Source of the DNA: Pseudogracilibacillus auburnensis
Lineage (GTDB): Bacteria > Bacillota > Bacilli > Bacillales > Amphibacillaceae
Length of the DNA: 64,000 nucleotides
NCBI RefSeq assembly: GCF_003201975.1
Contig: NZ_QJJQ01000001.1
Location: 434,001-498,000, forward strand
Reading direction: 5' to 3'
Made by a program: the position numbers and the translations under genes. Under the pieces are notes generated by a model, which was not told where the DNA came from, ran no database searches, and saw nothing but the letters and a program-made list of their open reading frames with translations. This document shows, in pieces, positions 27,045-36,493 of this stretch (its first letter is position 1; the number at the start of each line of letters is the position of its first letter).

Positions 27045-28483
27045 TGAAATCAGAAGAACGATGCAATAATCACTCCTTAGTGACACAAGGAAAGATGAAT
27101 CAAGCTCGTCTGTTACAAAACCAGTATACGATATCTATTTTGAATGAAGGATTACGAGTAGGTTTACTAAATAGTGAAGATGTATATGGTACAGAGAGGC
27201 AATTGATGTCTATATTAGAGAATTTGATTAGACGGTACACCCAAGGAGAAAGCTCTTCCGTAACGTCTGAAACAGCGGTAAGTATATTAACTTCTGTTTT
27301 ATATGCCGTTGATGCGTATCTGTTACATTTTAAAAATCCGGAAAAGGCAATCGACGTGTTAAAAAATGACAATGTAAAAAAAGCATATGAACAAGGTATA
27401 GATTTGATCCGTCATTGTTTTGAGGAAACAAAACAACTCTATAAGGAGATCAATCATAATAAATTAGATGTTGCAGTGGAAGCATATAATATAACGATTG
27501 ATGAATCAATTCCCGTGTTTCTAAAGAAATATGGTATCATTTTCGATGCGCATAATACAATGGCAAGCATTGATTATCCATTAGCAATCGACGATATGAG
27601 CATTCAAGGTGTTTATTACCTTAGGCAATATTTAACTCATCTAAAAATGGAAACCCAGTTCTGCCTTTTGTTTAACAAAGATGATCTTCAACAGATTTTG
27701 GTTAACTATGGGAGAATTTGCGGTTTCGACTATCGAATAGAACTATTCAATATATTTGAATTGGTATTAAATAATGCGATTTTTTCCATCTTATCAGGAG
27801 GACACGCCAGTCAAATAACAATCTCAATAAATCAATATAAACAGTTAGATGATTTGTTTAATAAGTTGAATGATAGTCAGGTTCAGTCCATTATTTTAAA
27901 AGCTGTGGATCGGTTACGATATCATTTCAATATGAAAGATCCTCAGATGATTAATTATTTAAAACAATGTGGGATGAATCTAGTAAACAGGGTTAAAAGT
28001 GTTGTAAACCAAAACCGTCTAGAGATGGTGGTTATCGTGGAAAAGAAATGGAGATCTAAACCCATTGTAACGACATTCAAGGCATCCGATAGAATGAGTG
28101 ATAATTGCTTTCGGCTATTGATTGAAAAGGTTATGAATTGTGAAAAGTTAGCGGATAAGGTTGATGTAATTCGGACAAATTTTCGTTCCCTTCATGATTA
28201 TATCGATATGCTGAATACCAACTGTTTATTGGATGATGAATATGAAGAACTTTTTAAGACTTTTGGTGATGTAGAGCTAGCTATTTTGACAAAAATAGTG
28301 TTCTATGAGGAATTACGAAATGGTTCAACAGATTTATCATCATTCTATGACAAGGAAGAGCAACATGAAAGTGAATGGCAGAACCATTTTATTGAATTTA
28401 TTAAAAGCATCGATATTAATAGGAAGGGTACCATTAAGAAATATGTTAATGATATTGATTATGAAGAAATTAGTTTTTACTAA
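27044..28483 (+). CDS. DUF6179-family protein, partner of DUF6323
   Basis: 479 residues from a GTG that shares its G with the stop codon of the previous gene. All-helical soluble protein without signal peptide; recurrent features are TYGTERQLMSILENLIRRYTQ-like helices near residue 45, TMASIDYPLAIDDMSIQGVY near 185 and LRQYLTHLKMETQFCLLF. These match my memory of DUF6179, usually encoded next to DUF6323. No catalytic motif is obvious. The tight coupling points to a two-protein complex. Confidence 0.65.
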   Translation: MKSEERCNNHSLVTQGKMNQARLLQNQYTISILNEGLRVGLLNSEDVYGTERQLMSILENLIRRYTQGESSSVTSETAVSILTSVLYAVDAYLLHFKNPEKAIDVLKNDNVKKAYEQGIDLIRHCFEETKQLYKEINHNKLDVAVEAYNITIDESIPVFLKKYGIIFDAHNTMASIDYPLAIDDMSIQGVYYLRQYLTHLKMETQFCLLFNKDDLQQILVNYGRICGFDYRIELFNIFELVLNNAIFSILSGGHASQITISINQYKQLDDLFNKLNDSQVQSIILKAVDRLRYHFNMKDPQMINYLKQCGMNLVNRVKSVVNQNRLEMVVIVEKKWRSKPIVTTFKASDRMSDNCFRLLIEKVMNCEKLADKVDVIRTNFRSLHDYIDMLNTNCLLDDEYEELFKTFGDVELAILTKIVFYEELRNGSTDLSSFYDKEEQHESEWQNHFIEFIKSIDINRKGTIKKYVNDIDYEEISFY

Positions 28484-28543
28484 CATTGGATTATAAAGTA
28501 ACTAGATCGGCCAATATTTATATGATATTAACACAAAAAAATA

Positions 28544-28570
28544 GCATTACATAAAAATTTCATGTAATGC
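28544..28570. repeat. Hairpin after the DUF6179 gene
   Basis: GCATTACAT and ATGTAATGC flank a 9-base loop 61 bases after the stop codon. Weak terminator at best. Confidence 0.4.
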
Positions 28571-28609
28571 AATTGATTATGATGGACTTCATGTTAACTG
28601 ATCTACTTC

Positions 28610-28833
28610 TTTTTATGAAGTATATATTCAATGATTAGCGTTAATTTGAAACCATTTTCACACGGGTGACAATTGAAGATCAATGGTATCTGCTTATTAA
28701 CAGGTTTTGTTCCTCTGATGACATTTAAAAAATAGGATATTTGGATTATTGGGGGATTGTCTATTCTTATTTCTAAACCTATTCTGCCTCGACCAATTAA
28801 AGCATTCTCTCCCCATTTGTTATCAAGTTAATA
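28610..28833 (-). other. Open frame without a start, possible gene remnant
   Basis: About 70 codons open on the minus strand: NKWGENALIGRGRIGLEIRI, then IQISYFLNVIRGTKPV and IFNCHPCENGFKLTLIIEYI. The composition is protein-like but there is no start codon or ribosome-binding site, and the family is not recognised. Probably the end of a lost gene. Confidence 0.3.
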
Positions 28834-28843
28834 ACGTAACAAC

Positions 28844-29812
28844 TTAAGGAGTAACTACGATTCTTTTCCCTTGAAAATCTGAGCAGTTCCAAACACTCTC
28901 GATATCTTGAAGTGGAACTATTTCAATGTCCATATGAAGCTTATCTTGTTTAAACCACTCCCATATCAGATCAGTGCCTTCTTGTATTAATGCTGGAGTG
29001 ATACCTTTGGTTCCACCAGAAACTTCGAGCCCTGAAGTCCGTAAAGCGTTCGCGGGAAGTGTAAGTTTCGATCCTGATTTTTCTCCTATTTGAACAAGTT
29101 GAATTCGATGTTTGTTTAAACTTATTTCTTGCGGAACTAACGCTTTTATGAGTGTTTCTGTTGGATATCCCCATAAAAAATCTAAAATAATGTCTATGCC
29201 CTTATTTACCTCCTTTTTGAAGGATGTGAATAATTCCTCTTCAGATTGTTTAAGATTGACAATTGTATCTGCCCCAAGTTCCCTGATTCGTTTCAATGAT
29301 TCCTCGTTGCGTCCGGTTCCAATAACACGTCCTGCGCCGAGGAGCTTGGCGATTTGGACGGCAAGCTTACCGGCAACACCGGTCGCACCATTTATAAGCA
29401 CGGTCTCTCCAGGCTTTATCTTCACTCCCCATTTAAGTGGGAAAAGCGAAGTCAATGCCGTGGATGGAAGAGCAACTGCTGTTTCAGCATCAACCCCATC
29501 AGGAATTAGGATCGTTGATTCTTTGGGAACGACTGCTTTTTCAGCCATAGAACCATATGGAGGCTTCATACCTGAGAATCCAACCAGTTTACCATCTGAA
29601 CGTTCGCCCACACCTCTGATTCCGACGACGGCTGGTAATTCAGAAAGGAATTGATGCCTTGCAAAATGCTCCCCTTTTGCCATCATTTGATCGATATTTT
29701 CAAGTGTTACTGCTTTCACCTGAATCAAAGTTTCATCGTTGCCTGGTAAGGGTTCTGGGAAATATCCATACCGTGGAATTTCCCCAATTTTGTGTAATAC
29801 CGCTGCTTTCAT
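28844..29812 (-). CDS. Zinc-independent alcohol dehydrogenase/quinone oxidoreductase (MDR family)
   Basis: 322 residues. GroES-like N-terminal domain, then a Rossmann domain with VLINGATGVAGKLAVQIAKLLGA, followed by GTGRNEESLKRIRELGADTI. The Cys/His zinc ligands of classical alcohol dehydrogenases are missing, so a quinone- or enone-reductase role is likely. Divergent to the TetR gene at 29932 with a shared palindromic operator, so it is probably derepressed by an electrophilic ligand. Confidence 0.88.
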   Translation of the reverse strand: MKAAVLHKIGEIPRYGYFPEPLPGNDETLIQVKAVTLENIDQMMAKGEHFARHQFLSELPAVVGIRGVGERSDGKLVGFSGMKPPYGSMAEKAVVPKESTILIPDGVDAETAVALPSTALTSLFPLKWGVKIKPGETVLINGATGVAGKLAVQIAKLLGAGRVIGTGRNEESLKRIRELGADTIVNLKQSEEELFTSFKKEVNKGIDIILDFLWGYPTETLIKALVPQEISLNKHRIQLVQIGEKSGSKLTLPANALRTSGLEVSGGTKGITPALIQEGTDLIWEWFKQDKLHMDIEIVPLQDIESVWNCSDFQGKRIVVTP

Positions 29813-29830
29813 GATAAAACCTCCTAAAAT

Positions 29831-29872
29831 AGTTTACTTAACACTGTTAAATTTAACGGTGTTAAGTAAACT
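29831..29872. promoter_or_regulatory. 42-bp near-perfect palindrome between oxidoreductase and TetR genes
   Basis: AGTTTACTTAACAC at the left and GTGTTAAGTAAACT at the right flank TGTTAAATTTAACG; only one symmetric pair in 21 fails to match. TATAAT at 29889-29894 is the likely -10 of the TetR gene. The operator should control both divergent genes. Confidence 0.65.
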
Positions 29873-29931
29873 TATACTTCATTTATGATATAATGTCAAG
29901 AGTACATACAGTGGAATGAAGGGGGTATACC

Positions 29932-30531
29932 ATGGCACTAAAAAAACAACAAATCATAAAAGAGGCATTGGAATTGCTCAATGAAAGCGGGCTTGAAGGA
30001 GTCACACTTAGAAAACTGGCAAGCAGATTAGATGTTCAAGCTCCTGCATTATACTGGCATTTTAAAAATAAAAAGGCATTGGTGAATGAAATGGCTGAGG
30101 CTATTTTGCAGATGGAGTTTCATGTTCTGGAAGGACGAAAGCAGGACGAGTCTTGGCAAAATTGGATGTTACAGACGTTTAACCGTTTACGTAAGGCATT
30201 GCTTTCGCATACCGATGGAGGACGTGTTGTTGCAGGGGCACATCTATCGTTAACGATGGCGGATTTATCTGAGATAGCAATGAATACCCTGGTGAATGCG
30301 GGGGTGAGCCTGCGTCAATCCCGCTTGATCGTTCTGACTGCAACCCGTTTTACTTTCGGTCATGTAATTGAAGAACAAACAAATGTTACTGAAATGGAGA
30401 TGCAAGGCTTTCATGTTGTATCGTTCAATGAGGAACACCCTACACTGGCAGCGGGCATAGAAGAATATTTTTCTGCGGGAAAGACGATTGACGACCTTTT
30501 TAATGATGGACTGCGGATGATTGTTGGTTAA
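29932..30531 (+). CDS. TetR-family repressor (tetracycline-repressor C-domain type)
   Basis: 199 residues. Helix-turn-helix: ALELLNESGLEGVTLRKLAS, RLDVQAPALYWHFKNKKAL. The C-terminal part (GGRVVAGAHLSLTMADLSEI, FTFGHVIEEQTN) resembles TetR_C of the classical tetracycline repressor. ATG 29932 after AAGGGGGTATACC. Likely represses itself and the oxidoreductase at 28844. Confidence 0.88.
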   Translation: MALKKQQIIKEALELLNESGLEGVTLRKLASRLDVQAPALYWHFKNKKALVNEMAEAILQMEFHVLEGRKQDESWQNWMLQTFNRLRKALLSHTDGGRVVAGAHLSLTMADLSEIAMNTLVNAGVSLRQSRLIVLTATRFTFGHVIEEQTNVTEMEMQGFHVVSFNEEHPTLAAGIEEYFSAGKTIDDLFNDGLRMIVG

Positions 30532-30842
30532 TCCTTTTATATTCTCGTTATAAAATAAGCTAATTTGCATCCGGATTTTTATTCTATTATTTGGCATGAT
30601 TGTCGAAGGTTTTAGGAAGAAAACTGGAATTGAAAGGATAATTTATCACCCATATTGGCGATGATATTTATAAAAGGTTATAACAGTTGTTGCATATTAC
30701 CAAGAAAAAGGACAGATCATTTTTATAAATCCGGCGTTCATTATGGTTGCCCCGGTACTAGTCGGTTATATTGTCACATGACATGTCATTTCACCGAAAG
30801 CATAAAATGAATCCATCAATAACCAAAAAAAGGAGAATCGCG

Positions 30843-31091
30843 ATGGCGAAAAGTAGAGCCAAAAAAATAAGAGAAAAGCTGATCAGAGAAGGTTATAGAG
30901 ATCCTGTTAAAAATAGGGGTATCTATGCTTTGGCAAATTTAAGGACAAGGAAAGGCAAGTCAAAACACGAAAAACAATATCAAAACAAATATGGAGAGCT
31001 GTCACCCATTGATAAAAGCCAAATGGATGATAGCTCTTTTCATTATTTTTACAGATGCATCCGACTACCACAAAGTGAGCCATTTAATTGA
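30843..31091 (+). CDS. Small basic protein, unknown function
   Basis: 82 residues from ATG 30843, with AAAGGAGAATCGCG as ribosome-binding site. The first 50 residues are strongly basic (AKSRAKKIREKLIREGYRDP, NLRTRKGKSKHEKQYQNKY), as in small Bacillus proteins that may contact RNA or DNA; the last 20 are acidic and aromatic. A run of about 35 hydrophobic codons before it (30690-30765) has no start and is not assigned. Confidence 0.55.
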   Translation: MAKSRAKKIREKLIREGYRDPVKNRGIYALANLRTRKGKSKHEKQYQNKYGELSPIDKSQMDDSSFHYFYRCIRLPQSEPFN

Positions 31092-31161
31092 ATAAAAAGA
31101 GATGGTTATAGTGATAGGGGAGTACCAGCGATGCTGTCACCCCACAATGAGGAATGTTTCC

Positions 31162-31938
31162 CTATTTATGTTGTTTTCGGCAGATGCAGACCATAAGTGG
31201 GCTATCCGCTTGAAATGGACTCTTGTCAAATTTTCCATACATCTTTTCAAGTACAAATCCATTATAATAAAGCAAACTTTCAAGCTCCTGAGGAAAAAAG
31301 TAACGAAGAACAAACGGCTCTACTGTTTCCATTACGTTGGACTCATGCTGCCAGCGACGATTCGTAAAGATATAGTGCTCCAACTGACTTTTATGATCAT
31401 ACGAACGTCGATATGTGCTACTACAATGATACCCTTCATTATCTAACCATGACTCGGCATAATCCTTTTCTACATCTTCATTTACAGCCAAAACCGAAAT
31501 CGACGGATTCCTAGTTTCGAATGCAAGGACTCCATCTTCATCAAGATGTTTGTGGACGGATCCCAGAAATCCGTCCACTGATTCCCGATCCAAAAAGTGC
31601 TGAAATGAGTTACCAGTAATAAATATAAATCGATACTTGCGGCTTAACTCAAACTGTCTTGCATCGGCATGAATCCAATTGACTGAGACATTTAAGCGTT
31701 CGGCCTTTTGCTTTGCAAGTTCCAACATTTCAGGAGTTATATCCAGACCAGTAATATCGAATCCACGCTCCGCTAATGGTATGGTTAATCTACCTGTCCC
31801 ACAAGCAACATCTAAAATTGGACCTCCTTGTTGGTTGGCAAGGTCAAAATAAAACTTGCCTTCTATTTCACCCAAACCGTTTAATCGGTCATAAGTGTAT
31901 GCATCACGATAGCCTTCTAAATTATCGAAATCTAACAT
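31162..31938 (-). CDS. Class I SAM-dependent methyltransferase
   Basis: 258 residues from ATG 31938, after GGAGGTGTCT. Motif I is PILDVACGTGRLTIPLAERG, acidic motif II GLDITPEMLELA, then WIHADARQFEL and FIFITGNSFQHFLDRE. This is the small-molecule type with an all-beta insertion before the C-terminus. Substrate not predictable. Single gene, unregulated by anything visible. Confidence 0.88.
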   Translation of the reverse strand: MLDFDNLEGYRDAYTYDRLNGLGEIEGKFYFDLANQQGGPILDVACGTGRLTIPLAERGFDITGLDITPEMLELAKQKAERLNVSVNWIHADARQFELSRKYRFIFITGNSFQHFLDRESVDGFLGSVHKHLDEDGVLAFETRNPSISVLAVNEDVEKDYAESWLDNEGYHCSSTYRRSYDHKSQLEHYIFTNRRWQHESNVMETVEPFVLRYFFPQELESLLYYNGFVLEKMYGKFDKSPFQADSPLMVCICRKQHK

Positions 31939-31950
31939 AGACACCTCCAA

Positions 31951-32569
31951 AAGTTTATGACAATCAAATCAATCAGTTGAACAAATAACGATTTTTTCAA
32001 TCTCAAGATTCTTTTAATATATAATTTTTTTGCACGTTTAAATTACCTCTATTTAAACTACATCGGGCTCGATTACGGAATAGAGAACTTAAGCTTTTAA
32101 CATTACTGTATTTAAAAATAGAATCTTTATGCTACTACAGTAACAACAATTTCTGTTACATAGTGTGAAAAGTAATTTTTTGTCTATTTATCCATTATAT
32201 ATTACGTAACAAAAATATGTAACAATAGTAATTATATGCTATCAAAGAATCGAAAATCCATTTACCGATTTATGTTAAAGGATGAACGTGAATCCAGAAA
32301 TAGAAGCTGAATTTAATAAAATGTATATCCTATCTAAAAAGAATTGCTTATTGATAGTTTCCATTAGTTCATATACCATCATAATGTTTGACAAGTTTGA
32401 ATTAAGTTCAATCCATAAAAGGACGATAGGAAACGATAAAAACAAAATAACCAGGCGCAAGAAAGAATATATTTTTGCGCCCATTATTTTGTTTTTAAAA
32501 GCTTATTGGCTGGCATATGGAATAAATTTACGAAAAAGTAGCATCGTCATATGCTAGCAAAAGATATAT
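31951..32569. other. Gene-poor stretch
   Basis: AT-rich 600 bases. Two overlapping frames on opposite strands (32275-32557) lack ribosome-binding sites. A hairpin GGCGCAA/TTGCGCC near 32454-32481 is the only clear structure. Nothing else seen. Confidence 0.4.
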
Positions 32570-33607
32570 CTAATTTAATTGTTCTAAATGGATCTTAGGT
32601 TGATAAGGTATTAGTGGCGACGAAGATTTAATGCGATGTACAAAGTCTGGATTTGCAAGCAATGGACGTCCAAACGCGGCCAAATCAACGATCCCGTTTC
32701 GTAGTGCAATCTCTGCCGATTCGGGTGATAAATTACCTACACCGATCATAGTTTTATTCCAATACTTTCGAATAAGGCCGTGTAAAATACTAGGATGATG
32801 TGTTAAAGGACAGAAAAATTCATTTGCTGATGGATGAATGATTTTGATGTCTGCTCTATGAAATACATCGATTAACTTTTGCACTTCTGTTTCTGGATCT
32901 TCCCATACATATAAGGGTAAATCATCTTTATGTTCAGAAAAACGCACAATAATCTTATCCGCCCCAATCTTTTCTCCAACAGCTAGTAAAATTTCTTCTA
33001 AAAACAAATGTCTATTCCTTCCATATTCGTCCTTTCTGAAATTCGTCTGTGTGGAAAGGAATTGATCGATTAAATAACCGTGAGCTGCATGTATTTCAAC
33101 TCCATCAAAGCCCGCTTTCATCGCATTTTTAGCAGCATGAACAAATTGCTTAATAACGAGTTGAATATCACTCTCGGTCATTTCTTTTGGCATTTCATAT
33201 GGGAAACGGACTTTATGTGTCAAACCATTTGCCTGAATGGGAGATGGAGCCAATGGTTTTTTCCCTTTTGTAAAGTAAGAATGGGACAACCTGCCAACAT
33301 GCCAAAGCTGGGCTATGATAATACCTTCTTCCTTATGGACGGCGCTTGTTACATTGTGCCATGCATCCGTTTGTTCAGACGTGTATATACCGGGAATTCC
33401 AATTGTTCCCCTAGCTTCATCAGCAATTGCGATCCCTTCTGTCATCATCATCCCTATACCATCTCTTGCCCTTTGGCTATAATAATCAACGGTATCAGGA
33501 TGAATAATTCCTGTTTCATTATTAGCAAAGCCCCTTGTCATTGGCGCCATCACTACTTTGGATTTTAACTTCCATCCATTAACATAAGCAGGGGATAGTA
33601 GGTTCAT
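32570..33607 (-). CDS. NADH:flavin oxidoreductase, old-yellow-enzyme family
   Basis: 345 residues, FMN-binding TIM barrel. LSPAYVNGWKLKSKVVMAPMTR is the N-terminal signature, AQLWHVGRLSH and GFDGVEIHAAHGYLIDQF give the His pair (HAAH) that binds the substrate, and AAFGRPLLANPDFV is the phosphate-binding end. It reduces activated C=C bonds or nitro compounds. Transcribed divergently from the Lrp-type gene 144 bases away. Confidence 0.9.
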   Translation of the reverse strand: MNLLSPAYVNGWKLKSKVVMAPMTRGFANNETGIIHPDTVDYYSQRARDGIGMMMTEGIAIADEARGTIGIPGIYTSEQTDAWHNVTSAVHKEEGIIIAQLWHVGRLSHSYFTKGKKPLAPSPIQANGLTHKVRFPYEMPKEMTESDIQLVIKQFVHAAKNAMKAGFDGVEIHAAHGYLIDQFLSTQTNFRKDEYGRNRHLFLEEILLAVGEKIGADKIIVRFSEHKDDLPLYVWEDPETEVQKLIDVFHRADIKIIHPSANEFFCPLTHHPSILHGLIRKYWNKTMIGVGNLSPESAEIALRNGIVDLAAFGRPLLANPDFVHRIKSSSPLIPYQPKIHLEQLN

Positions 33608-33751
33608 TTCCTACACCTCTCTCTTAAAATAATTACCTTTAATGTTAGAGGAGAATGTTCTATAATGGAATGCAATAATAAAGTTATTAAGGCTGTTTAG
33701 CTTATAATTTATAAAAGTTTTAATTCATTTACTTATAAAAGGGGTGGTCCT

Positions 33752-34195
33752 ATGGATGAGATTGATTTTTCCATATTAAGGGTTCTGCAAAATGATGGCA
33801 AAATATCGATGACAAGGTTGGGGAAAGAAGTTTCCTTAACCCAGCCAGCTGTTACAGAAAGGGTGAAAAGACTAGAAGAACGGGGAGTAATAGAAAGGTA
33901 CAGTGCTGTGATTAACCCTAGTAAAGTTAATAAGCCTGTCTCTGCCTTTTTATTATTTCAAGCAAGACACTGTGATAAGTTTGTAAAGTATTGTGAGCAA
34001 ATGGAAGATGTGCTGGAAATTCATCGGATCAGTGGGCAATATAATTTTTTAGTCAAGATTATTGCCACCTCACTTGAGGGTTTAGAGATTACGATTAATG
34101 ACTTAGGTCAATATGGTGAATCGACAACATTGGTTGTACTGTCTTCGCCTATGATGCATCGGCCGATTATTCCTATAAAGAAAGAAGAAAAATAG
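33752..34195 (+). CDS. Lrp/AsnC-family transcriptional regulator
   Basis: 147 residues: winged helix (DFSILRVLQNDGKISMTRLG, SLTQPAVTERVKRLEERGVI) and the RAM ligand domain (EDVLEIHRISGQYNFLVKI). Typical length and layout for LrpC-like proteins. It likely responds to an amino acid and may regulate the divergent oxidoreductase. Confidence 0.88.
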   Translation: MDEIDFSILRVLQNDGKISMTRLGKEVSLTQPAVTERVKRLEERGVIERYSAVINPSKVNKPVSAFLLFQARHCDKFVKYCEQMEDVLEIHRISGQYNFLVKIIATSLEGLEITINDLGQYGESTTLVVLSSPMMHRPIIPIKKEEK

Positions 34196-34501
34196 AAGAA
34201 GGAGGAGATCATTGAAGTTGATGTGTGATTCAAGAAAAAATATTCGAGCTTATTCAACCATCACACATTACGGCTTCTAATAAAACTAAAGTCTCCCCTA
34301 GTATTTCATCCAACTTACTTCCTCTTTTGCACCAATTCAACCTCTTGCCGATGATCTTTATCCTTCTTCCATAAAATGGCCTCAAAAGGACGGGCACAAT
34401 TACTCCTTTTGCGCCCATTCTTATTGAAAGGCTTAGCCAGTCAGTTCTAGTTGACCTATTTTTTATAAGTTTTTCCTTAAGGCTCTCGTTAAATTAAGAA
34501 G

Positions 34502-34648
34502 TTATGGCAATGAACTTTTTGTTTCTTTTAAGATGTCCCATTGATGTTTTGATTTACCTTTGATCTTTTTTTCAATATAAAAGAGTTCATTCATCTCTTT
34601 AGTATCAAATATATTTACAATTCTATATGGATGAGCAAGCTCAATACC
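34502..34648 (-). pseudogene. C-terminal remnant of an unknown protein
   Basis: Minus-strand reading GIELAHPYRIVNIFDTKEMN, then FYIEKKIKGKSKHQWDILKE and a stop. The protein-like composition is clear but there is no start, and the family is not recognised. The rest of 34196-34700 contains no gene. Confidence 0.35.
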
Positions 34649-34716
34649 CCGCTTGGAAATTAGATTACTATGTTATAATATAAGATAATTTTGAAGTTTA
34701 GAGAGAGGGATGTTAC

Positions 34717-35394
34717 TTGAAAAAAAGCGTATTATATATTGAAGATAATGAGAAAATAGGCAAATGGGTAAAAGAAGAATTGGAGCAGCGAGAGTTTTCA
34801 GTTCAGTGGTTACTTTCTGGTGAGGGAGCCGAGAAAGAAGTAAATCAGCATGCAATAGTTATTTTGGATATAATGTTACCTGGATTAGACGGGTTTACTG
34901 TGGGAAAACGACTAAAAAAGACAGCCCCTACAGTTCCTATTTTGCTGCTATCTGCTCGAACATCGATAGATGATAAGGTAGATGGCTTACAATTTGCGGA
35001 TGATTATTTGACGAAGCCATTTCATACAGATGAATTAGTTGCAAGATTGGAAGTATTAATCCGTCAAAGTGGTGGAACACATACCAAACGTATTTCATTA
35101 GGAGAACATATTGAAGTAGACCTAGAAGCGCAAATGGTATTTGATAAGCAGACAGAGAAAGAAATTATATTGACAGGGAAACAACATCAAATTTTAATGT
35201 ATTTTTTAAGACATCCTAATCAAGTTTTACCAAAAGAACAAATATTTGAAGCAATTTGGGAGGAACCTTATATGACTGGTGATAAGACATTAATGGTCCA
35301 TATTCGCCGTCTTCGTCAAAAACTGGAACGTAATCCAGATTCCCCAGAGATTATTGAAACGTTGAAGGGAATAGGCTATCGGGTGAAACGATGA
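34717..35394 (+). CDS. OmpR-family response regulator
   Basis: 225 residues. Receiver domain with phospho-acceptor Asp51 (VILDIMLPGLDGFTVG) and the conserved Lys in DDYLTKPFHTDEL; winged-helix output domain GDKTLMVHIRRLRQKLE near the C-terminus. The start is a TTG at 34717 with GAGAGGGA upstream; no ATG fits the frame. It overlaps the kinase gene by four bases. Confidence 0.92.
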   Translation: MKKSVLYIEDNEKIGKWVKEELEQREFSVQWLLSGEGAEKEVNQHAIVILDIMLPGLDGFTVGKRLKKTAPTVPILLLSARTSIDDKVDGLQFADDYLTKPFHTDELVARLEVLIRQSGGTHTKRISLGEHIEVDLEAQMVFDKQTEKEIILTGKQHQILMYFLRHPNQVLPKEQIFEAIWEEPYMTGDKTLMVHIRRLRQKLERNPDSPEIIETLKGIGYRVKR

Positions 35395-36401
35395 AGCAAA
35401 CTAGATCATTATTTCGTCGTTTTCTAGTAGGGCATTTTCTATTTATCTTTTTTCCTCCAATTGTGCTTATTTTCTTCTTTGCGTTCATTGGGTTTTCGGA
35501 TATCAATGAAGAAGATCTGAATACATTAAATCATTTTTACATTATACTACTTTTGTTTGGTTTTATTATTGTCGCATTTGTTGTCATATCTTGGCTTTTC
35601 TTCTTGAAACTTCGTATACGTCTGACCCGCTTACAGGAAGTCATGTCATTTTCAGCTACTAATAACTCATTTCCTAAACCAGTGTCTGTTCAAACGGATC
35701 GTATGGATGAAATAGACCAGTTGGGAAGTTCTTTTAATTGGATGATTCAGCAGCTTGAAGACAGTCGTAAGCGAGAATATGAAGAGGAATTATTACGACA
35801 TCGACTCATTGCGAATTTATCTCACGACTTACGAACACCACTTACCATTTTGAGAGGACATGTCACCAGATTAAATAAAGAATCAATGAGTTTAGAAGGA
35901 CAAAACTCAATAACAGAAATGAACCATACGATTACAAGAGTCGGGGATCTAATGGATGATTTACTTTCCTATACACTGCTTACATCAGGGAAACATTCTT
36001 TCAGGCCCACTTCAACAGATATTGGACGTTTAGTAAGAGCATCTGTTGCTGCATGGTATCCTGTATTTGAAGAAAAAGAAATTCAGTTGGATGTTGATTT
36101 ACCGACAGAGGAGACTTTTTATTGGAAAGCAGATCCTAAATGGATAACACGGGTTCTGGATAATCTATTTCAGAATATTCTTCGCCATGCAGCTGATGGA
36201 AAATATGCAAACATTGTGGTTGATGTAGAAAAAGAACAGATCATTGTTGCAGACAAAGGTCCAGGTATGGATAACTCTTCCTATGAGCGTGGGGCGGGAA
36301 TTGGTTTATCGACTTCAAATTATATGTTGAAAAAAATGAAGCTGAAAGCTGACTTTACATCAAATGAAAATGGCACAAGAGTAGCTATTGGGAGAGCTTA
36401 A
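35391..36401 (+). CDS. Histidine kinase with short extracellular loop
   Basis: 336 residues. Two membrane helices (about 15-34 and 48-71) enclose only about 13 residues, which is the intramembrane-sensing layout of BceS-like kinases. Then a HAMP-like linker, H-box NLSHDLRTPLTILRGH (His145) and ATPase motifs N (DNLFQNILRHA), G1 (VADKGPGMD) and G2 (GAGIGLSTS). Such kinases usually do not sense ligands directly but through a transporter partner; the ABC operon follows at once. Confidence 0.9.
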   Translation: MKQTRSLFRRFLVGHFLFIFFPPIVLIFFFAFIGFSDINEEDLNTLNHFYIILLLFGFIIVAFVVISWLFFLKLRIRLTRLQEVMSFSATNNSFPKPVSVQTDRMDEIDQLGSSFNWMIQQLEDSRKREYEEELLRHRLIANLSHDLRTPLTILRGHVTRLNKESMSLEGQNSITEMNHTITRVGDLMDDLLSYTLLTSGKHSFRPTSTDIGRLVRASVAAWYPVFEEKEIQLDVDLPTEETFYWKADPKWITRVLDNLFQNILRHAADGKYANIVVDVEKEQIIVADKGPGMDNSSYERGAGIGLSTSNYMLKKMKLKADFTSNENGTRVAIGRA

Positions 36402-36493
36402 CCTAAAGTTAACCCAGAATTAAACAACATGATAACCGAGATGTAACTTTGCTTCTTTATAATGAGAACCATAACAGAAAGGAAGTGTTATGG

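Noticed and set aside
26574-28483. DUF6323/DUF6179 as a classical toxin-antitoxin pair
   Set aside because: The sizes (156 and 479 residues) and lack of toxin or DNA-binding motifs do not fit known types.
29112-29654. A 180-codon frame opposite the oxidoreductase gene
   Set aside because: It is antisense to a well-conserved MDR enzyme and has no start signal.
32275-32557. Overlapping small frames on both strands, one hydrophobic
   Set aside because: No ribosome-binding site on either strand and no recognisable family.
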